A stretch of 64,000 nucleotides of DNA from an uncultured Paracoccaceae bacterium. GTDB lineage: Bacteria; Pseudomonadota; Alphaproteobacteria; Rhodobacterales; Rhodobacteraceae. Made by a program: the position numbers and the translations under genes. The notes below the pieces were generated by a model. That model searched no databases and was not told the origin of the DNA. It worked only from the letters and a program-made list of their open reading frames with translations. Every line of letters begins with the position of its first letter. The stretch's first letter is position 1. Below, piece by piece: positions 35,517-45,975 of this stretch. Where the stretch lies: NCBI GenBank assembly GCA_947500825.1, contig CANMTR010000001.1:248001-312000 (forward strand), in the 5' to 3' direction.

Positions 35517-37031
35517 TCAGAGCCCGAGCTTCTGCTGGACCATCTGGTTCACGGCGGCGGGGTTCGCCTTGCCGCCGGTGGCCTTCATCACCTGGCCCAC
35601 GAACCAGCCGGCGAGCTTGGGATTCGACTGCGCCTTCTCGACCTGGGCGGGATTGGCGGCGATCACCTCGTCCACCGCCGTCTCGATGGCGCCGGTATCC
35701 GTAACCTGCCGCATGCCGCGCTCCTCGACGATCCGCTCCGGATCGCCGCCCTCGGTATAGACGATCTCGAACAGGTCCTTGGCGATCTTGCCCGAGATGG
35801 CGTCGGACTTGATGAGCGCGGTGATCTTGCCCAGCTGCTCTGCCGAGACCGGACTATCGCCGATGGCGCGGTCGTCCTTCTTCAGGCGACCGAAGAGTTC
35901 GTTGATGACCCAGTTCGCGGCGAGCTTGCCGTCCGCCCCCGAGGTCACGACCGCCTCGAAGTAGGCGGCGTCCTCGACCTCGGCGGTGAGCACGCCGGCA
36001 TCGTATTCGGACAGGCCGAACTCGGTGACGAAGCGGGCCTTCTTCTCGTCGGGAAGCTCGGGCAGGGAGGCGGCGATCTCGTCCACCCAGGCCTGCTCGA
36101 TCTCCAGCGGCAGGAGGTCGGGGTCGGGGAAGTAGCGGTAGTCGTGCGCCTCCTCCTTGGACCGCATGGGGCGCGTCTCGCCCTTGCCGGGATCGAAGAG
36201 GCGGGTCTCCTGCACGACCGCTCGGCCGTCCTCGACCAGGGCGATCTGGCGGCGGGCCTCGACCTCGATGGCCTGCTGGATGAACCGCGTGGAGTTCATG
36301 TTCTTGATCTCGCACCGCGTGCCCAGATGGGCGAAGTCGCCCGTCTCCTGGTAGCGCTCGTAATCGCCCGGGCGGCAGACGGAGACGTTGACGTCGGCGC
36401 GCAGGTTGCCGTTCTGCATGTCGCCGTTGCAGGTGCCCAGGTAGCGCAGGATCTGGCGCAGCTTGAGGATGTAGGCGGCGGCCTCCTCGGGGCCGCGGAC
36501 GTCGGGGCGCGAGACGATCTCCATCAGGGCGACGCCGGTGCGGTTGAGGTCCACGAAGGACTTCGTCGGGTCCATGTCGTGGATCGACTTGCCGGCGTCC
36601 TGCTCCACGTGGATGCGCTCGATCCGCACCCGGCGCGCGATGCCCGGCGCCATGTCCACGATCACCTCGCCCTCGCCCACGAGGGGGTGGTAGAGCTGGC
36701 TGATCTGGTAGCCCTGGGGCAGGTCGGGATAGAAGTAGTTCTTGCGGTCGAAGGCGCTCGACAGGTTGATCGCGGCCTTGAGGCCCAGCCCCGTCTTGAC
36801 CGCCAGCGCGATGCAGCCCTCGTTCACCACCGGCAGCATCCCGGGCATGCCCGCATCCACGAAGGCGACGTTGGAGTTGGGCTCGGCGCCGAACTCTGTC
36901 GAGGCGCCGGAGAACAGCTTGGCGCGGCTGGCGACCTGGGCATGGACCTCCAGCCCGATCACCAGCTCCCAGTCGTCGCGGGCGCCCTGGATCACGCGGG
37001 GAGCGGGGGCGTCGTAGGTCAGGTCGAGCAT
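35517..37031 (-). CDS. gatB: GatB, Asp-tRNA(Asn)/Glu-tRNA(Gln) amidotransferase subunit B
   Basis: A 504-residue subunit of GatCAB, which converts misacylated Glu-tRNA(Gln) and Asp-tRNA(Asn). [12 protein letters not shown] is near residue 25. [34 protein letters not shown] and [24 protein letters not shown] are GatB core motifs, and a C-terminal YqeY-like tail ends [17 protein letters not shown] 37031 has ggagg seven bases upstream; codons further upstream do not match homologs. gatA and gatC are not adjacent. Confidence 0.95.
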   Translation of the reverse strand: MLDLTYDAPAPRVIQGARDDWELVIGLEVHAQVASRAKLFSGASTEFGAEPNSNVAFVDAGMPGMLPVVNEGCIALAVKTGLGLKAAINLSSAFDRKNYFYPDLPQGYQISQLYHPLVGEGEVIVDMAPGIARRVRIERIHVEQDAGKSIHDMDPTKSFVDLNRTGVALMEIVSRPDVRGPEEAAAYILKLRQILRYLGTCNGDMQNGNLRADVNVSVCRPGDYERYQETGDFAHLGTRCEIKNMNSTRFIQQAIEVEARRQIALVEDGRAVVQETRLFDPGKGETRPMRSKEEAHDYRYFPDPDLLPLEIEQAWVDEIAASLPELPDEKKARFVTEFGLSEYDAGVLTAEVEDAAYFEAVVTSGADGKLAANWVINELFGRLKKDDRAIGDSPVSAEQLGKITALIKSDAISGKIAKDLFEIVYTEGGDPERIVEERGMRQVTDTGAIETAVDEVIAANPAQVEKAQSNPKLAGWFVGQVMKATGGKANPAAVNQMVQQKLGL

Positions 37032-37201
37032 CGAAACCTCCGGGGAATGGGTCGGCGCGGGTTCGGGCCGGGTGTTACCCCCGGCCCACGATGAGCGCAA
37101 CGTCGCCCATGGATGTCGGCGGTGTTGGGCCCGGGCCTGCTCCGGGCTATCAGCCGAAGCGCCGGCCGCGCCCTGGACCGGTGCCAGATCGGATGAGAGA
37201 G

Positions 37202-37777
37202 ATGCGCCGTATCCTGTCGATCATCGCCCTGTGCGGGCTCGCCTCCTGCGCCGCGCAAGCGCCCGAGGAGCCGGAAGAGCCTGAGGTGCCGGTCATGCGC
37301 TGGGATTTCCGCGCCGATTCGGACGCCTGGACCGAGGGCACGCTCGCGGCGCTCGAGGGGCATGGCCACATCCTGCCGGCGATGGTGCCGCGGGACGTGG
37401 CCGAGTGGTGCCCCGGATACGCCCGGCAGACGGAGGAGAATCGCGCGGCCTTCTGGGCGGGGCTGTTCTCGGCGCTGGCCAAGCATGAGAGCACGTGGCG
37501 GCCCGAAGCGGTGGGCGGCGGCGGCCTGTGGTACGGGTTGGTGCAGATCCTGCCCTCCACCGCGCGGGCCTATGGCTGCGAGGCACAGACCGGGGCGGCG
37601 CTGAAGCAGCCGGTCGCGAACCTGAGCTGCGGCGTGCGGATCGCGGCGGCGCAGGTTTCCAAGCGGGGAACAGTACGGCGCGGCATGCTCGACTGGGGGC
37701 CGTTCCACTCCTCCGCCAAGCGCTCGGAGATGTCCGCCTGGACCCGGGCCCAGCCCTACTGCGCGATACCGCGCTAG
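37202..37777 (+). CDS. SLT-type lytic transglycosylase-like lipoprotein
   Basis: A 191-residue protein. The signal [16 protein letters not shown] ends in a lipobox (Cys 16), so it is probably anchored to a membrane. The C-terminal domain resembles a transglycosylase SLT fold: ALAKHESTW carries the candidate catalytic Glu (E96), followed by [22 protein letters not shown]. It would cleave peptidoglycan glycan strands. ATG 37193, three codons earlier, is an alternative start. The next gene is a paralog in tandem. Confidence 0.78.
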   Translation: MRRILSIIALCGLASCAAQAPEEPEEPEVPVMRWDFRADSDAWTEGTLAALEGHGHILPAMVPRDVAEWCPGYARQTEENRAAFWAGLFSALAKHESTWRPEAVGGGGLWYGLVQILPSTARAYGCEAQTGAALKQPVANLSCGVRIAAAQVSKRGTVRRGMLDWGPFHSSAKRSEMSAWTRAQPYCAIPR

Positions 37778-37816
37778 AAACTTGTGCAGGGGTCGGGGCG
37801 GGGTTAACCTTTGCGG

Positions 37817-38440
37817 ATGCGTGTCCTCATCCTGTCCGCCGTCGTCGCCCTTTCCGCACCCGCCCTGCAGGCGCAGGACGTGCCAGCCGCACAATGGGAC
37901 CACCGGGAGGAGAGCGACGAGTGGTCGCGCGCGGCCATCGACGCGCTCGAGGGCCACGGGGCCGATCTGGTGGACGAGACGCCGCAGGACGTCGGTCGCT
38001 GGTGCCCGGGCTACGCCACCGCGGCGGAAACCGACCGGCAGGCGTTCTGGGTCGGCTTCCTGTCGGCGCTGGCCAAGTTCGAGAGCACCTGGTCCGAGGA
38101 CGCGGTGGGCGGCGGCGGCAAGTGGTTCGGCCTTTTGCAGATCGGCCCCCCCACGGCGAAGGCATACGGCTGCCGGGCCCAGAGCGGCAACGCGTTGATG
38201 GACGGGGCGTCGAACCTGTCCTGTGCCATCCGCATCATGGCCGAGACCGTACCCCGCGACAGCGCGATCATGGGCGACGGGCGCGAGGGCGTCGCGGCCG
38301 ACTGGGCACCCCTCAGGTCGGAGACGAAGCGCCAGGACATGCGCGAATGGCTGCAAGGGCAGGAGTATTGCCGCCTCGACGAGGTCCGGCGGCCAAGACC
38401 GAGGCCCCGCGAGATGGCCCGCCGCGGCGCGCCCGACTGA
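37817..38440 (+). CDS. SLT-type lytic transglycosylase-like periplasmic protein
   Basis: A 207-residue paralog of the preceding gene. The signal peptide (1-19, ending PALQA) lacks a lipobox, so this copy should be soluble in the periplasm. It shares DALEGHG, WCPGYA, FLSALAKFESTW (candidate catalytic E89) and GGGGKWFGLLQIGPPTAKAYGC, and has an extra basic C-terminal tail (RRPRPRPREMARRG). The pair looks like a tandem duplication followed by divergence in location. A gttaacc at 37803 is one CtrA-like half-site only. Confidence 0.78.
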   Translation: MRVLILSAVVALSAPALQAQDVPAAQWDHREESDEWSRAAIDALEGHGADLVDETPQDVGRWCPGYATAAETDRQAFWVGFLSALAKFESTWSEDAVGGGGKWFGLLQIGPPTAKAYGCRAQSGNALMDGASNLSCAIRIMAETVPRDSAIMGDGREGVAADWAPLRSETKRQDMREWLQGQEYCRLDEVRRPRPRPREMARRGAPD

Positions 38441-38443
38441 TCC

Positions 38444-39322
38444 TCAGGAAGAAGATCGGGCCGACCAGCCCGGGCGACGGGTCGCGTCGAGAAGGGAAAC
38501 CTCCGGCGCGTGCCGGCCGCCCAGGGCGAGGGTGGCACGGCGCATGATCTCGATCCCCTCCTCGGCGCTGCCCTGCAGGGCCTTTGGGGAGATCGGCTCC
38601 CCGACGGTGACGCGGAACGGCTGGTTGGCCTTGTTCAGCGTTTCGTGGAACAGCGTGATGTCGCGCAGCGACGGGTGCAACAGGTCGAACAGGTAGAACA
38701 AAGCCGAGTTTCGCGAGCGGATGTTCACGGGAATGACCGGCACGTCGAACTTCTTGGCGATCATCGCGGCCGAGGTCATCCAGTCCCGCTCGTGCAGGCG
38801 AAGGCCACGCCTCTTGGCCAGGCGGCCCGAGGGGAAGATGATCCCCAGCCGCCCTTCGGCCATGGCGGCGCGGGTGAAAACCATGGTCTCGCGCGTCTTG
38901 GACCGGCTGCGCTTGTCCTCGCGCCATTCGACGGGGGCGATCATCCGCTCCAGCTGGGGGACGACCTTCAGGATGTCGGAATTGGCGTAGAAGAAGAGAT
39001 CGGGGCGCAGGGGGGACAGGAGATGATAGAGCACGATCCCGTCGGCGATCCCCGTGGGATGGTTGCACACGATCAGCGCCCCGCCCCGGCGGGGGACCCG
39101 CGACAGGCCGGATGTCTGCACATCGCGAGCGAGCATCTGGCCCATCCTGCTCATCAGCGCGTGACCCGACCATTCCTCCATCTCGGTGGCGAGGGCGGTG
39201 GTGCGATCGTAGCTGAGAAGGCGGTTCAGAGCCGACCGGACGGCACGCACGGCGATATTGGGCCTTTCCAGCCACGCGGCCCGTTCGACGATCTGTTCGT
39301 CTATGCGATCTTTCATGCCCAT
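38444..39322 (-). CDS. lysophospholipid/ornithine-lipid-type acyltransferase
   Basis: A 292-residue PlsC-superfamily acyltransferase. The catalytic motif is CNHPTGIADG (an NHPxGxxD variant of NHxxxxD) near residue 86. It is followed by FYANSDILKVVPQ, IIFPSGRLAKRRG (block III-like), and VPVIPVNI. This spacing is like the hemolysin/OlsA-type group rather than PlsC itself. It probably transfers an acyl chain in membrane lipid synthesis; the acceptor is unknown. ATG 39322 has ggag five bases upstream. Confidence 0.8.
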   Translation of the reverse strand: MGMKDRIDEQIVERAAWLERPNIAVRAVRSALNRLLSYDRTTALATEMEEWSGHALMSRMGQMLARDVQTSGLSRVPRRGGALIVCNHPTGIADGIVLYHLLSPLRPDLFFYANSDILKVVPQLERMIAPVEWREDKRSRSKTRETMVFTRAAMAEGRLGIIFPSGRLAKRRGLRLHERDWMTSAAMIAKKFDVPVIPVNIRSRNSALFYLFDLLHPSLRDITLFHETLNKANQPFRVTVGEPISPKALQGSAEEGIEIMRRATLALGGRHAPEVSLLDATRRPGWSARSSS

Positions 39323-39383
39323 GCCGGCTCCGCCCGTCGCGTCCCTTTCAGGAGATTTGGCGCGACCTTAACGGAAAGGCAAG

Positions 39384-39427
39384 AAAAGGCCGACACCGGC
39401 GGTCCGTTCGGTGGCGGATCGCCGGTG
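39384..39427 (-). terminator. terminator after the PfpI-family gene
   Basis: On the minus strand, arms of 13 bp with one G-U pair (plus coordinates 39394-39406 and 39415-39427, loop 39407-39414) start 14 bases after the stop of the PfpI gene. They are followed by a T-rich cggccttttcttg tract. This separates the PfpI gene from the acyltransferase gene downstream. Confidence 0.65.
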
Positions 39428-39440
39428 CCGGTGACCATCG

Positions 39441-40001
39441 TCACGCAGCGCCGCGACCGGCGTCCTGCCCGGAAATCGCGTCGACGATCGCATCGACGAA
39501 GGCGTCGAGATCGTCTGGGTTGCGGCTGGTGATCAAGTTGCCGTCCTTGGCGACCTGCTCGTCCACGGCCTCGGCGCCCGCGTTCTTCAGGTCGGTGCGA
39601 ATCGTGTGGAAGGAGGTCAGCCGCTTGCCGCGCACGAGGTCGGCCTCGATCAGCAGCCACGGCGCGTGGCAGATAGCGGCGACGGGCTTACCGGTGGCGG
39701 CGAAGTCCTTGATCTTCCGGACCACATCGGGGTTTCCGCGCATGACGTCGGGGTTGATCTGCCCGCCGGGCAGGACCATCGCGTCGTAGGCGGTGACGTC
39801 CACGTCCTCGATCTTCATGTCGACTTTCGTCTCGTCGCCCCAGCGGTCGAAGTACCAGCCGGTGATGCCGTTGCCGTCGGGGCTGGCGACGTGGATCTCG
39901 GCGCCGGCGTCGCGCAGCTTCTGTTGCGGCGTCGTCAGTTCCACCTGCTCGAAGCCGTCCGAGGCAAGGATGATGATTTTCGTGTTGTCGATCTTGGCCA
40001 T
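39441..40001 (-). CDS. DJ-1/PfpI-family protein
   Basis: A 186-residue class-I glutamine amidotransferase-like protein. E18 in DGFEQVEL, the elbow VAAIC111-H112-APWLL, and the [10 protein letters not shown] loop are typical of PfpI/YhbO-type proteins. These are variously described as proteases or glyoxalase/deglycase enzymes; the exact activity is uncertain. Starts at ATG 40001, and a terminator follows it. Confidence 0.9.
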   Translation of the reverse strand: MAKIDNTKIIILASDGFEQVELTTPQQKLRDAGAEIHVASPDGNGITGWYFDRWGDETKVDMKIEDVDVTAYDAMVLPGGQINPDVMRGNPDVVRKIKDFAATGKPVAAICHAPWLLIEADLVRGKRLTSFHTIRTDLKNAGAEAVDEQVAKDGNLITSRNPDDLDAFVDAIVDAISGQDAGRGAA

Positions 40002-40067
40002 GGGGCCTCCGTTCGAATTCTTGTCCGTTGCCGCATGAACGGAGCCCGCGGCGGGCAGGTTCCGACT

Positions 40068-42623
40068 TCAGCCGGGTTGGCCGAGGATGCGGCCCACCAT
40101 CTCGGAACTGTCCCGCGACAGCCCGTCTTTGGCCGCGATTCGCTCCAAGGCCTCGCGCATCATGTCGCGGCGGTCGGCGTCGTAACGCGACCAGGTCTCG
40201 AACATCGTGGTCATCCGCGCCGTCGTCTGCGGGTTGATCGGGTCGAGGCGGATCAGCCAGTCGGCCACGAGCGCGTAGCCCGTCCCGTCGGCGGCATGGA
40301 AGCCCGCGTGATTCGCGCCCAGGGCACCGATAACGGAGCGGAACCGGTTGGGCGTGCGCCAATCGAAGGCCGGATGCCGCGTCAGGCGGTCGGCCACGGC
40401 GGCGCCGGTGTCACCCGGCGCGTTGACGACCTGGAGCGTGAACCACTTGTCCATCACCAGCCGGTCGTCCTGCCAGCGGTCGTGGAACGCGGCCGTCCGG
40501 TCCTCGCCCGCGCCGATGCGCTGGAGGGCGGACAGGGCAGCGACCTCGTCGGTCATGTTGTCCGCCGTGTCGAACCGGTCGCGGGCACGCGCGCCTTGGT
40601 CCAGGCGAGACAGGAGCATCAGGGCCGCGTTGCGCAGCGCCCGCCGGCCCGCGCTCGCCGCGTCGGGGGAGTAGGGGCCGGGAACCGCCATGTCGCCGTG
40701 GAGCCGGTCGAGATCCGCCTCCAGATGCGCGGCGAGGGCCTGTTGCAGGTCGGCGCGGGCGGCGGCGATGGCGCGGGGATCGGGCGTGGTGCCCGCATCC
40801 GCCAGCGTCTGGGCCATGTCGTCGTCGGAGGGCAGGCCGAGCGCCATGGCGCGGAACGCCGGATCGAGCTCCGCGTCGCGGATCACCGGGCCCAGCGCGT
40901 CGAGATAGGCCGGGTCGGGCGCGGCGCGATCGGCGACCATGCGCAGAAGCGCGTCCTTGGCCAGCACGCGACCCGATTCCCACTTCACGAACGGGTCGGT
41001 GTCGTGGGCGAGGAGCAGCGCGCGGTCGGCGGGGCGGAGCGACTGCGACAGGATGACCGGGGCCGAGAACCCGCGCAGGACGGAAGGGACGGCATCGTCC
41101 GTGCCGATGTCGAAGGCGACCTCCTGCCGCGCCTCGGTGACCTCGACCACCTGGGTGGGCAGCACCTCGCGCCCGTCGCGTCCGATGGCGCCCACGGCCA
41201 CGGGAAGGACCTGGGGGTGTTTCTCGGGTTGGCCGGGGGTGGCGGGGACGCCTTGGGTGAAGGCGAGGTGCAGGGTGCCGTCCTCGACCCGGCTGGTCAC
41301 GCCGAGGCGCGGCGTGCCGGCCTGGCGATACCACAGCGCGAACTGCGACAGGTCGCGCCCCGTCGCGTCCTCGAACACCTTGAGCCAGTCCTCGATGGTG
41401 CAGGCCTGCCCGTCGTGGCGGTCGAAGTAGAGGTCGAGCGCCTGGCGGTACGTCGCGGCGCCCACGAGGCGGCGCAGCATGCCGATGATCTCCGCTCCCT
41501 TCTCGTAGACGGTGGCGGTGTAGAAGTTGTTGATCTCGACATAGCTCTCGGGCCGCACGGGATGGGCCAGCGGCCCGGCATCCTCGCGGAACTGACGCGC
41601 GCGCAGGGCCTGCACGTCCTCGATGCGCTTGACGCCGTGACCGCGGGTGTCGCCCGAGAAGGTCTGGTCGCGGAAGACGGTCAGCCCCTCCTTCAGGCAC
41701 AGCTGGAACCAGTCGCGGCAGGTGATGCGGTTGCCTGTCCAGTTGTGGAAGTATTCGTGGGCGATAATCGCCTCGATCCGGGCATAGTCGGCGTCGGTCG
41801 CCGTCTCGGGGGAGGCGAGGACGTAGCGGGCGTTGAAGATGTTGAGGCCCTTGTTCTCCATCGCGCCCATGTTGAAGTCGTCCACCGCGACGATGTTGAA
41901 CACGTCGAGATCGTAGGCGCGGCCATAGGCCTCCTCGTCCCAGCGCATGGAGCGCTTCAGCGCGTCCATGGCATAGGCGCAGCGGTCCTCGTCGCCGGGC
42001 CGGACCCAGATGTTGAGCTCGACCTCGCGCCCCTCCATCGTCGTGAACCGGTCGGAATGGGCGCGCAAGTCGCCCGCGACCAAGGCGAAGAGGTAGGCGG
42101 GCTTGGGCCAGGGGTCGCGCCAGAGCGCGTATCCCTCGCCGCGCTCCACCGGGTCGCCGTTCGACAGCAGCACCGGCATGTCGCTCTCGATGCGGACCTC
42201 GAAGGGGGCCATCACGTCGGGCCTGTCGGGGTAGTAGGTGATCTTGCGAAAGCCCTCGGCCTCGCACTGGGTGCAGTACATGCCGTTCGACATGTAGAGG
42301 CCCTCGAGCGCGGTGTTGGCCTCGGGCGCGATCTCCACCTCCGCCTCCCAGGTGAAGGCGTCAGGCGCGTCGACCTCGAGCCCGTCCGGCAGGATTTCGG
42401 GCGTGACCTCCTCTCCGTCGATGCGCGCCCAGAGGAGCGTCAGTCCCTCGCCGTCGAGCCGCAGCCGTCCGCCCGGGCCTGCGGGGTTTCGCCGCATCCT
42501 GAGCCGGGAGACCACGCGCGCCGCCCCCGGATCGAGCCGGAACGTCAGGGACGCATGCTCGACGAGGAACGCGGGGGGCGCGTATTGGGCAAGTCGGATG
42601 GCGCGCGGCGCGGCGTCCTTCAT
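40068..42623 (-). CDS. pepN: PepN, aminopeptidase N
   Basis: An 851-residue M1 zinc aminopeptidase of the E. coli PepN type. The exopeptidase motif [11 protein letters not shown] and zinc site H289-E290-Y-F-H293 with the downstream Glu (in [11 protein letters not shown]) are present. A long C-terminal helical domain ends near [10 protein letters not shown]. It degrades cytosolic peptides from the N-terminus. ATG 42623 has aggag seven bases upstream. The gene is divergent from the small membrane-protein gene at 42718. Confidence 0.95.
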   Translation of the reverse strand: MKDAAPRAIRLAQYAPPAFLVEHASLTFRLDPGAARVVSRLRMRRNPAGPGGRLRLDGEGLTLLWARIDGEEVTPEILPDGLEVDAPDAFTWEAEVEIAPEANTALEGLYMSNGMYCTQCEAEGFRKITYYPDRPDVMAPFEVRIESDMPVLLSNGDPVERGEGYALWRDPWPKPAYLFALVAGDLRAHSDRFTTMEGREVELNIWVRPGDEDRCAYAMDALKRSMRWDEEAYGRAYDLDVFNIVAVDDFNMGAMENKGLNIFNARYVLASPETATDADYARIEAIIAHEYFHNWTGNRITCRDWFQLCLKEGLTVFRDQTFSGDTRGHGVKRIEDVQALRARQFREDAGPLAHPVRPESYVEINNFYTATVYEKGAEIIGMLRRLVGAATYRQALDLYFDRHDGQACTIEDWLKVFEDATGRDLSQFALWYRQAGTPRLGVTSRVEDGTLHLAFTQGVPATPGQPEKHPQVLPVAVGAIGRDGREVLPTQVVEVTEARQEVAFDIGTDDAVPSVLRGFSAPVILSQSLRPADRALLLAHDTDPFVKWESGRVLAKDALLRMVADRAAPDPAYLDALGPVIRDAELDPAFRAMALGLPSDDDMAQTLADAGTTPDPRAIAAARADLQQALAAHLEADLDRLHGDMAVPGPYSPDAASAGRRALRNAALMLLSRLDQGARARDRFDTADNMTDEVAALSALQRIGAGEDRTAAFHDRWQDDRLVMDKWFTLQVVNAPGDTGAAVADRLTRHPAFDWRTPNRFRSVIGALGANHAGFHAADGTGYALVADWLIRLDPINPQTTARMTTMFETWSRYDADRRDMMREALERIAAKDGLSRDSSEMVGRILGQPG

Positions 42624-42717
42624 GGGGGGCTCCTGAAATCGTGGCGAACCGGGGCGCGCCATCTACGTTTGACGCCTGAGGGTCCGGGAACGGATCGAGG
42701 CAATCGAGGGGAACAGG

Positions 42718-42909
42718 ATGTCTGCTCCGAATACGAATGTGAAGTCGCAGGAAAAGAAGCACAAGTTCCCCCTCTGGGGGATGGTGTGGTCGGTCGCGCT
42801 GGCGCTGGTCCTGCTCGTGGGCCTAGTGCTGTGGATGACCGCGAGCGGCAACGAGCCGGGCGACAACCAGCCCATCGACGGCTCCGCGGCCACGCAGCCG
42901 CAGGAGTGA
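42718..42909 (+). CDS. small single-span membrane protein
   Basis: A 63-residue protein: a polar, Lys-rich N-terminus (1-17), one membrane span (about 20-41, [19 protein letters not shown]), and a short acidic/polar tail of about 20 residues. Positive-inside charge suggests the N-terminus is cytoplasmic. ATG 42718 follows a gagggg stretch. Its stop overlaps the GTG of the next gene (GTGA), which in turn overlaps malate synthase. I do not recognise the family. Confidence 0.7.
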   Translation: MSAPNTNVKSQEKKHKFPLWGMVWSVALALVLLVGLVLWMTASGNEPGDNQPIDGSAATQPQE

Positions 42910-43085
42910 GCCGGCGCGGCGGGGGCGGCCCCCTGCCGACCAAGACTTGCGCCGTCTGCGGACGTCCTTTCACATGGCGCCGGAAGTGGAAGGACGTCTG
43001 GGACGACGTCAAATACTGCTCGGCGCGCTGCCGGTCGCAACGGGGGCGCGTATCGAACGAAGAAAACGGGAAGGAACGCGGATGA
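42906..43085 (+). CDS. DUF2256 zinc-ribbon-like small protein
   Basis: A 59-residue protein matching the DUF2256 pattern: [16 protein letters not shown], then [16 protein letters not shown], with four Cys arranged as CxxC...CxxxC that likely bind zinc. GTG 42906 overlaps the stop of the preceding membrane-protein gene, and its own stop overlaps the glcB ATG (ATGA), so all three are probably translated together. DUF2256 proteins have no established function. Confidence 0.8.
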   Translation: MSRRGGGGPLPTKTCAVCGRPFTWRRKWKDVWDDVKYCSARCRSQRGRVSNEENGKERG

Positions 43086-45310
43086 CCCAAAGGGTGGATC
43101 GACACGGGTTGCAGGTGGACGAGGGCCTTGCGGCGTTCGTCGACGAGATGGCGCTGGACGGGCTCGACCTGTCGGCCGACGCGGTCTGGAGGGGGTTCTC
43201 CGACATCGTCCACCGGATGGGCCCGGAGAACCGCGACCTGCTCGCGCGCCGGGAAGAGATGCAGGAGAAGCTGGACGCCTGGCATCGCGACCATCCCGGC
43301 CCGGTGGAGGACCGCGCCGCCTATACCGACTTCCTGCGCGAGATCGGCTATCTCGTGGAGGAAGGGGACGATTTCACCATCGAGACGCCCCCGACCGATC
43401 CGGAGATCGCCACCGTCGCCGGCCCGCAGCTGGTCGTGCCGATCATGAACGCGCGCTATGCGCTCAACGCAGCCAATGCGCGCTGGGGGTCGCTCTACGA
43501 CGCTCTCTACGGCACCGATGCCATGGGCGACGCGCCGGAAGGGCGCGAGTACGATCCTGCGCGGGGTGATCGGGTGATCGCCTGGGCCAAGGGGTTGCTG
43601 GACGAGCTGTTCCCGCTGGCCTCGGGCTCCCACGAGATGGCGGTGGGGTACAGCGTGGGCGAGCGGGGACTGGAGGCGATGATCCTGAACGATCAGGACT
43701 GGCGCGACTCCGACGAGACCCGCAAGACCGCCGAGGACGCGCCGACGGGCAACACGCCCAGGGTGGAGCACCTGCTGCCGCTGGACCGGCCGGAAGCCTT
43801 CGTCGGATATTCCGGGCCGAAGGACGCGCCGACCCGGCTGGTGCTGGAGCGCAACGGGCTGCACGTCGTGCTGGTGATCGACAGCGAGCACCGGATCGGC
43901 AAGCAGGACAAGGCCGGGCTGGCCGACATCGAGCTGGAAAGCGCCGTCTCGGCCATCGTGGACTGCGAGGATTCGGTGGCCGCGGTCGATGCCGAGGACA
44001 AGGTCCTGGCCTATACCAACTGGCTCGGCCTGATGCGCGGTGACCTGGCGGAGGAGGTCAGCAAGGGCGGGGACACCTTCACCCGGAAGCTGGCCGAGGA
44101 TCGCACCTATACCGCGCCGGACGGGAGCGATCTGCGCCTGAAGGGCCGGGCGCTCATGCTGATCCGCAATGTCGGCCATCTGATGACGACACCCGCGATC
44201 CTCGACCGGGACGGCAACGAGGTGTTCGAGGGGCTGATGGATGGCATGTTCACCAGCCTGATCGCGCTTCACGACCTGTCACGGGAGGGTGGCAATTCGC
44301 AGACCGGCTCGATCTACGTCGTCAAGCCGAAGATGCACGGCCCCGAGGAGGTCGCCTTCACCGACCGCCTGTTCGCCCGGATCGAGGAGATCCTGGACCT
44401 GCCGGCCAACAGCGTGAAGATCGGGATCATGGACGAGGAGCGTCGCACCTCGGCGAACCTCAAGGAATGCATCCGCGCCGCCAAGGGCCGCGTGGCCTTC
44501 ATCAACACCGGCTTCCTCGACCGCACCGGCGACGAGATCCACACCTCGATGGAGGCGGGTCCGATGGTGCGCAAGGGCGAGATGAAGAACTCCGACTGGA
44601 TCAAGGCCTACGAGGATGGCAACGTCGATGTCGGACTCGCCTGCGGCTTCCGGGGCAAGGCGCAGATCGGCAAGGGCATGTGGGCGGAACCCGCTCTAAT
44701 GGAGGCGATGCTGGAGCAGAAGGTCGGCCATCCGAAAGCCGGCGCGAACTGCGCCTGGGTCCCGTCGCCCACCGCCGCCACGCTGCACGCGATCCACTAC
44801 CACCGGGTCGACGTGGCCGAGGTTCAGGAGAAAATCGCGCAGAAGGGGCGCCGCGCGTCGCTCGACGACCTGCTGACGCTGCCCCTGTCATCGGGCAAGA
44901 ACTACTCCGACGAGGAGATCACGGCCGAGATCGAGAACAACGCGCAAGGTATCCTGGGCTACGTCGTGCGCTGGGTCGATCAGGGCGTGGGATGTTCCAC
45001 CGTTCCCGACATTCACGACGTGGGCAAGATGGAGGATCGGGCGACCTGCCGCATCTCCTCCCAGGCGCTGGCGAACTGGCTTCACCATGGCGTGGTGGAC
45101 CGTGACCGGGTGATGGAGACGATGAAGAAGATGGCCAAGGTGGTGGACCGCCAGAACGAGGGCGATCCCGCCTACAGGCCCATGGCGCCGGACTACGACG
45201 GGCCTGCCTTCAAGGCGGCCTGCGACCTGGTGTTCGAGGGCCGGGAGCAGCCGTCGGGCTACACCGAGCCGGTGCTGCATCGGCGCCGGCAGGAGCGCAA
45301 GGCCCTGTGA
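43082..45310 (+). CDS. glcB: malate synthase G
   Basis: A 742-residue enzyme that condenses glyoxylate with acetyl-CoA to malate, in glyoxylate/glycolate use. Typical segments are [39 protein letters not shown], and [11 protein letters not shown]-like [16 protein letters not shown]. The catalytic-region [17 protein letters not shown] and [14 protein letters not shown] follow. Length fits isoform G (about 725). It is preceded by two small genes with overlapping codons and followed by a GlcG-type gene. Confidence 0.95.
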   Translation: MTQRVDRHGLQVDEGLAAFVDEMALDGLDLSADAVWRGFSDIVHRMGPENRDLLARREEMQEKLDAWHRDHPGPVEDRAAYTDFLREIGYLVEEGDDFTIETPPTDPEIATVAGPQLVVPIMNARYALNAANARWGSLYDALYGTDAMGDAPEGREYDPARGDRVIAWAKGLLDELFPLASGSHEMAVGYSVGERGLEAMILNDQDWRDSDETRKTAEDAPTGNTPRVEHLLPLDRPEAFVGYSGPKDAPTRLVLERNGLHVVLVIDSEHRIGKQDKAGLADIELESAVSAIVDCEDSVAAVDAEDKVLAYTNWLGLMRGDLAEEVSKGGDTFTRKLAEDRTYTAPDGSDLRLKGRALMLIRNVGHLMTTPAILDRDGNEVFEGLMDGMFTSLIALHDLSREGGNSQTGSIYVVKPKMHGPEEVAFTDRLFARIEEILDLPANSVKIGIMDEERRTSANLKECIRAAKGRVAFINTGFLDRTGDEIHTSMEAGPMVRKGEMKNSDWIKAYEDGNVDVGLACGFRGKAQIGKGMWAEPALMEAMLEQKVGHPKAGANCAWVPSPTAATLHAIHYHRVDVAEVQEKIAQKGRRASLDDLLTLPLSSGKNYSDEEITAEIENNAQGILGYVVRWVDQGVGCSTVPDIHDVGKMEDRATCRISSQALANWLHHGVVDRDRVMETMKKMAKVVDRQNEGDPAYRPMAPDYDGPAFKAACDLVFEGREQPSGYTEPVLHRRRQERKAL

Positions 45311-45345
45311 CGGCGACGCAAGTCGCGGCGCGTGGGGCAATGTCG

Positions 45346-45364
45346 GGCCGGGAACGCCCCGGCC
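45346..45364. terminator. weak hairpin after glcB
   Basis: Arms ggccggg (45346-45352) and cccggcc (45358-45364) with a five-base loop, 36 bases after glcB. No T tract; a weak or partial terminator at most. Confidence 0.3.
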
Positions 45365-45440
45365 TTCGCCTCGCGCGCCCGGCCAGGGAACGGAGATCGC
45401 CGTGGCGGATTGGTCCGGCGACGAAAATACAGGAGAGTTC

Positions 45441-45866
45441 ATGACCCAGATCACCCTCGATCAGGCCCGTACCGCGATCCGCGCCACGTTCGACGCAGGC
45501 GCCGAGGCCGGTTTGAAGCCGCTGTCGGCCATCGTCCTGGACGCGGGTGGCCACGTCCTGGCGTTCGAGCGGCAGGACGGCTCCGCGCCGGGTCGATTCA
45601 CGATCGCCCACGGCAAGGCATACGGCGCGGTGATGCTCGGCATGCCCGGATCGGCGCAGATGGACCGCGCCGAGAGCCAGCATTACTTCATGACGGCGGT
45701 GAACGGCGCCTTCGGCGGTGCCGTAGTGCCCGTACCGGGCGGTATCCTGGTCAAGGACGGGGACACGGTGATCGGCGCCCTGGGCGTGACCGGAGACACC
45801 TCAGACAACGATGCGGCTGCGGGCTTGAAGGGCCTGGAAGCGGCCGGATTGACCGGCGCGGCCTGA
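45441..45866 (+). CDS. GlcG/HbpS-family protein
   Basis: A 141-residue protein of the GlcG/HbpS fold. The repeated pattern ITLDQARTAIRATFDAGAEAG, VLDAGGHVLAFERQDGS, and GGAVVPVPGGILVKDGDTVIGALGVTGDT is diagnostic. Homologs occur in glycolate operons and some bind haem or cobalamin. Next to glcB, a role in glycolate/glyoxylate metabolism is plausible but not shown. aggag at 45431-45435 sets ATG 45441. Confidence 0.9.
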   Translation: MTQITLDQARTAIRATFDAGAEAGLKPLSAIVLDAGGHVLAFERQDGSAPGRFTIAHGKAYGAVMLGMPGSAQMDRAESQHYFMTAVNGAFGGAVVPVPGGILVKDGDTVIGALGVTGDTSDNDAAAGLKGLEAAGLTGAA

Positions 45867-45975
45867 GCCCGGTGCGGGACGACGGCCGGTCCTGTGCGTC
45901 CGCGCAGGGCCGGTGCGGTTGTCGGCGACACCCGATGGTGCCTATGTTGGGGAGGTTCCGCGCCAGGAGGAATCC

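Noticed and set aside
37803-37810. gttaacc as a CtrA site before the second transglycosylase
   Set aside because: Only one TTAA half is present; the second half at the right distance is missing.
39606-42905. Plus-strand open frame leading into the DUF2256 gene
   Set aside because: It is antisense to the PfpI and pepN genes; only the end from GTG 42906 is a recognisable protein.
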